A stretch of 13,269 nucleotides of DNA from Clostridia bacterium (GTDB lineage Bacteria; Bacillota; Clostridia; Christensenellales; Aristaeellaceae). This document shows positions 12,815 to 13,269 of the stretch, piece by piece; position 1 is the stretch's first letter, and each line of letters begins with the position of its first letter. The notes below the pieces were generated by a model. That model did not search any database, was not told the DNA's origin, and was given only the letters and a program-made list of their open reading frames with translations. The position numbers and the translations under genes were made by a program. The stretch lies in the NCBI GenBank assembly GCA_009776385.1, contig WRFT01000023.1:1-13269 (forward strand), written 5' to 3'.

Positions 12815-13060
12815 CGTATATCATATGCCCGATGATGAAAAGGAGTAACCGAACGTATCCTGACAGAGAAGGCGGTTCGCAGGCTGGAAGACCGCTCGGG
12901 AAAAATCGGTGAAGGTCGTTTCGAAGGGCGCGGGGTGAAATCGTCAGCTCCGCCGTTGCGCGCGATACAGCGTGAAGGAGGCAGTCCCTAAGGGGCTGCG
13001 AAGCCGGGTGGTACCACGGATCCGATCCGTCCTCGCATATGAGGATGGTTCGGTTTTTTT
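12815..13060 (+). ncRNA. T-box riboswitch leader
   Basis: A tRNA-sensing leader that reads tRNA charging and decides between termination and read-through. Stem I: CCC at 12828-12830 pairs with GGG at 12926-12928, a kink-turn-like GATGAT faces GAA (12923-12925), GAAA pairs with TTTC (12919-12922), and the specifier loop has AGTA (12844-12847) facing GAAGGTCG (12911-12918), closed above by ACCGA with TCGGT. Stem II-like GC-rich pairing lies at 12928-12964 and a Stem III hairpin at 12981-12999. The T-box bulge TGGTACC is at 13009-13015, with ACGGA (13016-13020) pairing TCCGT (13026-13030) in the antiterminator. TGGT calls for discriminator base A. With GTC (12915-12917) followed by a purine, valine is the best specifier guess; GGT (Gly) is the alternative. 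Confidence 0.92.
13022..13060 (+). terminator. T-box-controlled intrinsic terminator
   Basis: A 13-bp stem with one T-T mismatch and one G-T pair (13022-13034 with 13041-13053) and a 6-nt loop is followed by seven T (13054-13060). Its left arm overlaps the 3' strand of the antiterminator (13026-13033), so the two structures exclude each other. Confidence 0.9.
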
Positions 13061-13081
13061 ATTATAAGGTGGTGATATGCA

Positions 13082-13269
13082 TTGCTGAACGGAAGCCGTA
13101 TTCTGGAAAGACTGCATCCCGTCGGTGTGGTTCTTTTAATAATAGGCGCGTTATTATGTTATCTTGCAGGCCGTGTCGCGGCACGTCTGTTCCCAAGATA
13201 TAAGCAAAGAGCCTTGGTTATAATTAAAGCCGCCGGATTACTCATTGCCATCATCGGCGTTATTGTCGT
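13082..13269 (+). CDS. Small membrane protein under T-box control, partial
   Basis: I do not recognise this protein. From TTG at 13082 the frame stays open for 62 codons to the right edge. AAGGTGG at 13066-13072 gives a ribosome site 9 bp upstream; the ATG at 13077 stops after three codons. The translation starts MLNGSRILERLHP and shows two hydrophobic stretches, about residues 13-31 (VGVVLLIIGALLCYLAG) and 43-62 (ALVIIKAAGLLIAIIGVIV), joined by a basic loop (ARLFPRYKQR). It is thus a membrane protein with at least two helices, positive charges between them. It is the first gene after the T-box, so its expression should respond to an uncharged tRNA. A transporter subunit or a small leader gene before an amino-acid gene are both possible. 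Confidence 0.6.
   Translation, partial: MLNGSRILERLHPVGVVLLIIGALLCYLAGRVAARLFPRYKQRALVIIKAAGLLIAIIGVIV

Noticed and set aside
1..13269. Mobile element, phage or CRISPR content
   Set aside because: No transposase, integrase or Cas motifs, no terminal inverted repeats and no spaced repeats were seen; the genes look like core chromosomal genes.

Overview
The window looks like a chromosomal, housekeeping-rich stretch of a bacterium of the Bacillota, most likely a Clostridia-type lineage of roughly 50% GC. The pointers are a T-box leader, the acetate-ligase TmcAL (YlbM family), the order pta-ackA-DUF177-rpmF, AAGGAGG-type ribosome binding sites, and a dihydrofolate reductase whose usual active-site 'PW' is replaced as in many clostridial enzymes. 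No insertion sequence, phage gene, CRISPR array, tRNA or rRNA was seen. The genus cannot be told from the sequence alone.

Layout. (1) 1-2347, minus strand: a three-gene operon running from a polytopic membrane acyltransferase-like protein through thymidylate synthase (thyA) to dihydrofolate reductase (cut by the left edge). ThyA makes dTMP and dihydrofolate, and DHFR recycles the folate. A good promoter lies at 2426-2454. (2) 2512-2892, plus strand: rpsT (ribosomal protein S20) with its own extended -10 promoter, a UUG start and a strong hairpin terminator, which can also serve the convergent gene. (3) 2927-5388, minus strand: deoC, malic enzyme and a D-lyxose/D-mannose isomerase-type cupin, tightly packed (18-bp gap, then a 4-bp overlap). 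(4) 5633-7282, plus strand and divergent from deoC: one long protein that fuses a ROK sugar kinase to a GmhA-like SIS phosphosugar isomerase. This is the most unusual gene of the window. (5) 7350-9734, minus strand: tmcAL followed by an aldo/keto reductase with a C-terminal ferredoxin-like domain. (6) 9809-12805, plus strand: pta, ackA, a short DUF177/YceD protein and rpmF (L32). (7) 12815-13060: a T-box riboswitch followed by the start of a small membrane protein that runs off the right edge.

How it fits together. Regions 3 and 4 share a 244-bp divergent control region and contain a sugar isomerase, a sugar kinase/phosphosugar isomerase fusion, a sugar-phosphate aldolase and an NAD-type malic enzyme. 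I infer a carbohydrate-use locus feeding central metabolism, with substrate unknown. Regions 5 and 6 centre on acetate: Pta and AckA interconvert acetyl-CoA and acetate with ATP yield, and TmcAL uses acetate plus ATP to modify the elongator tRNA-Met anticodon. Ribosome genes (rpsT, rpmF, the YceD-like protein) are interspersed. Convergent ends at 7283-7349 show no clear terminator.
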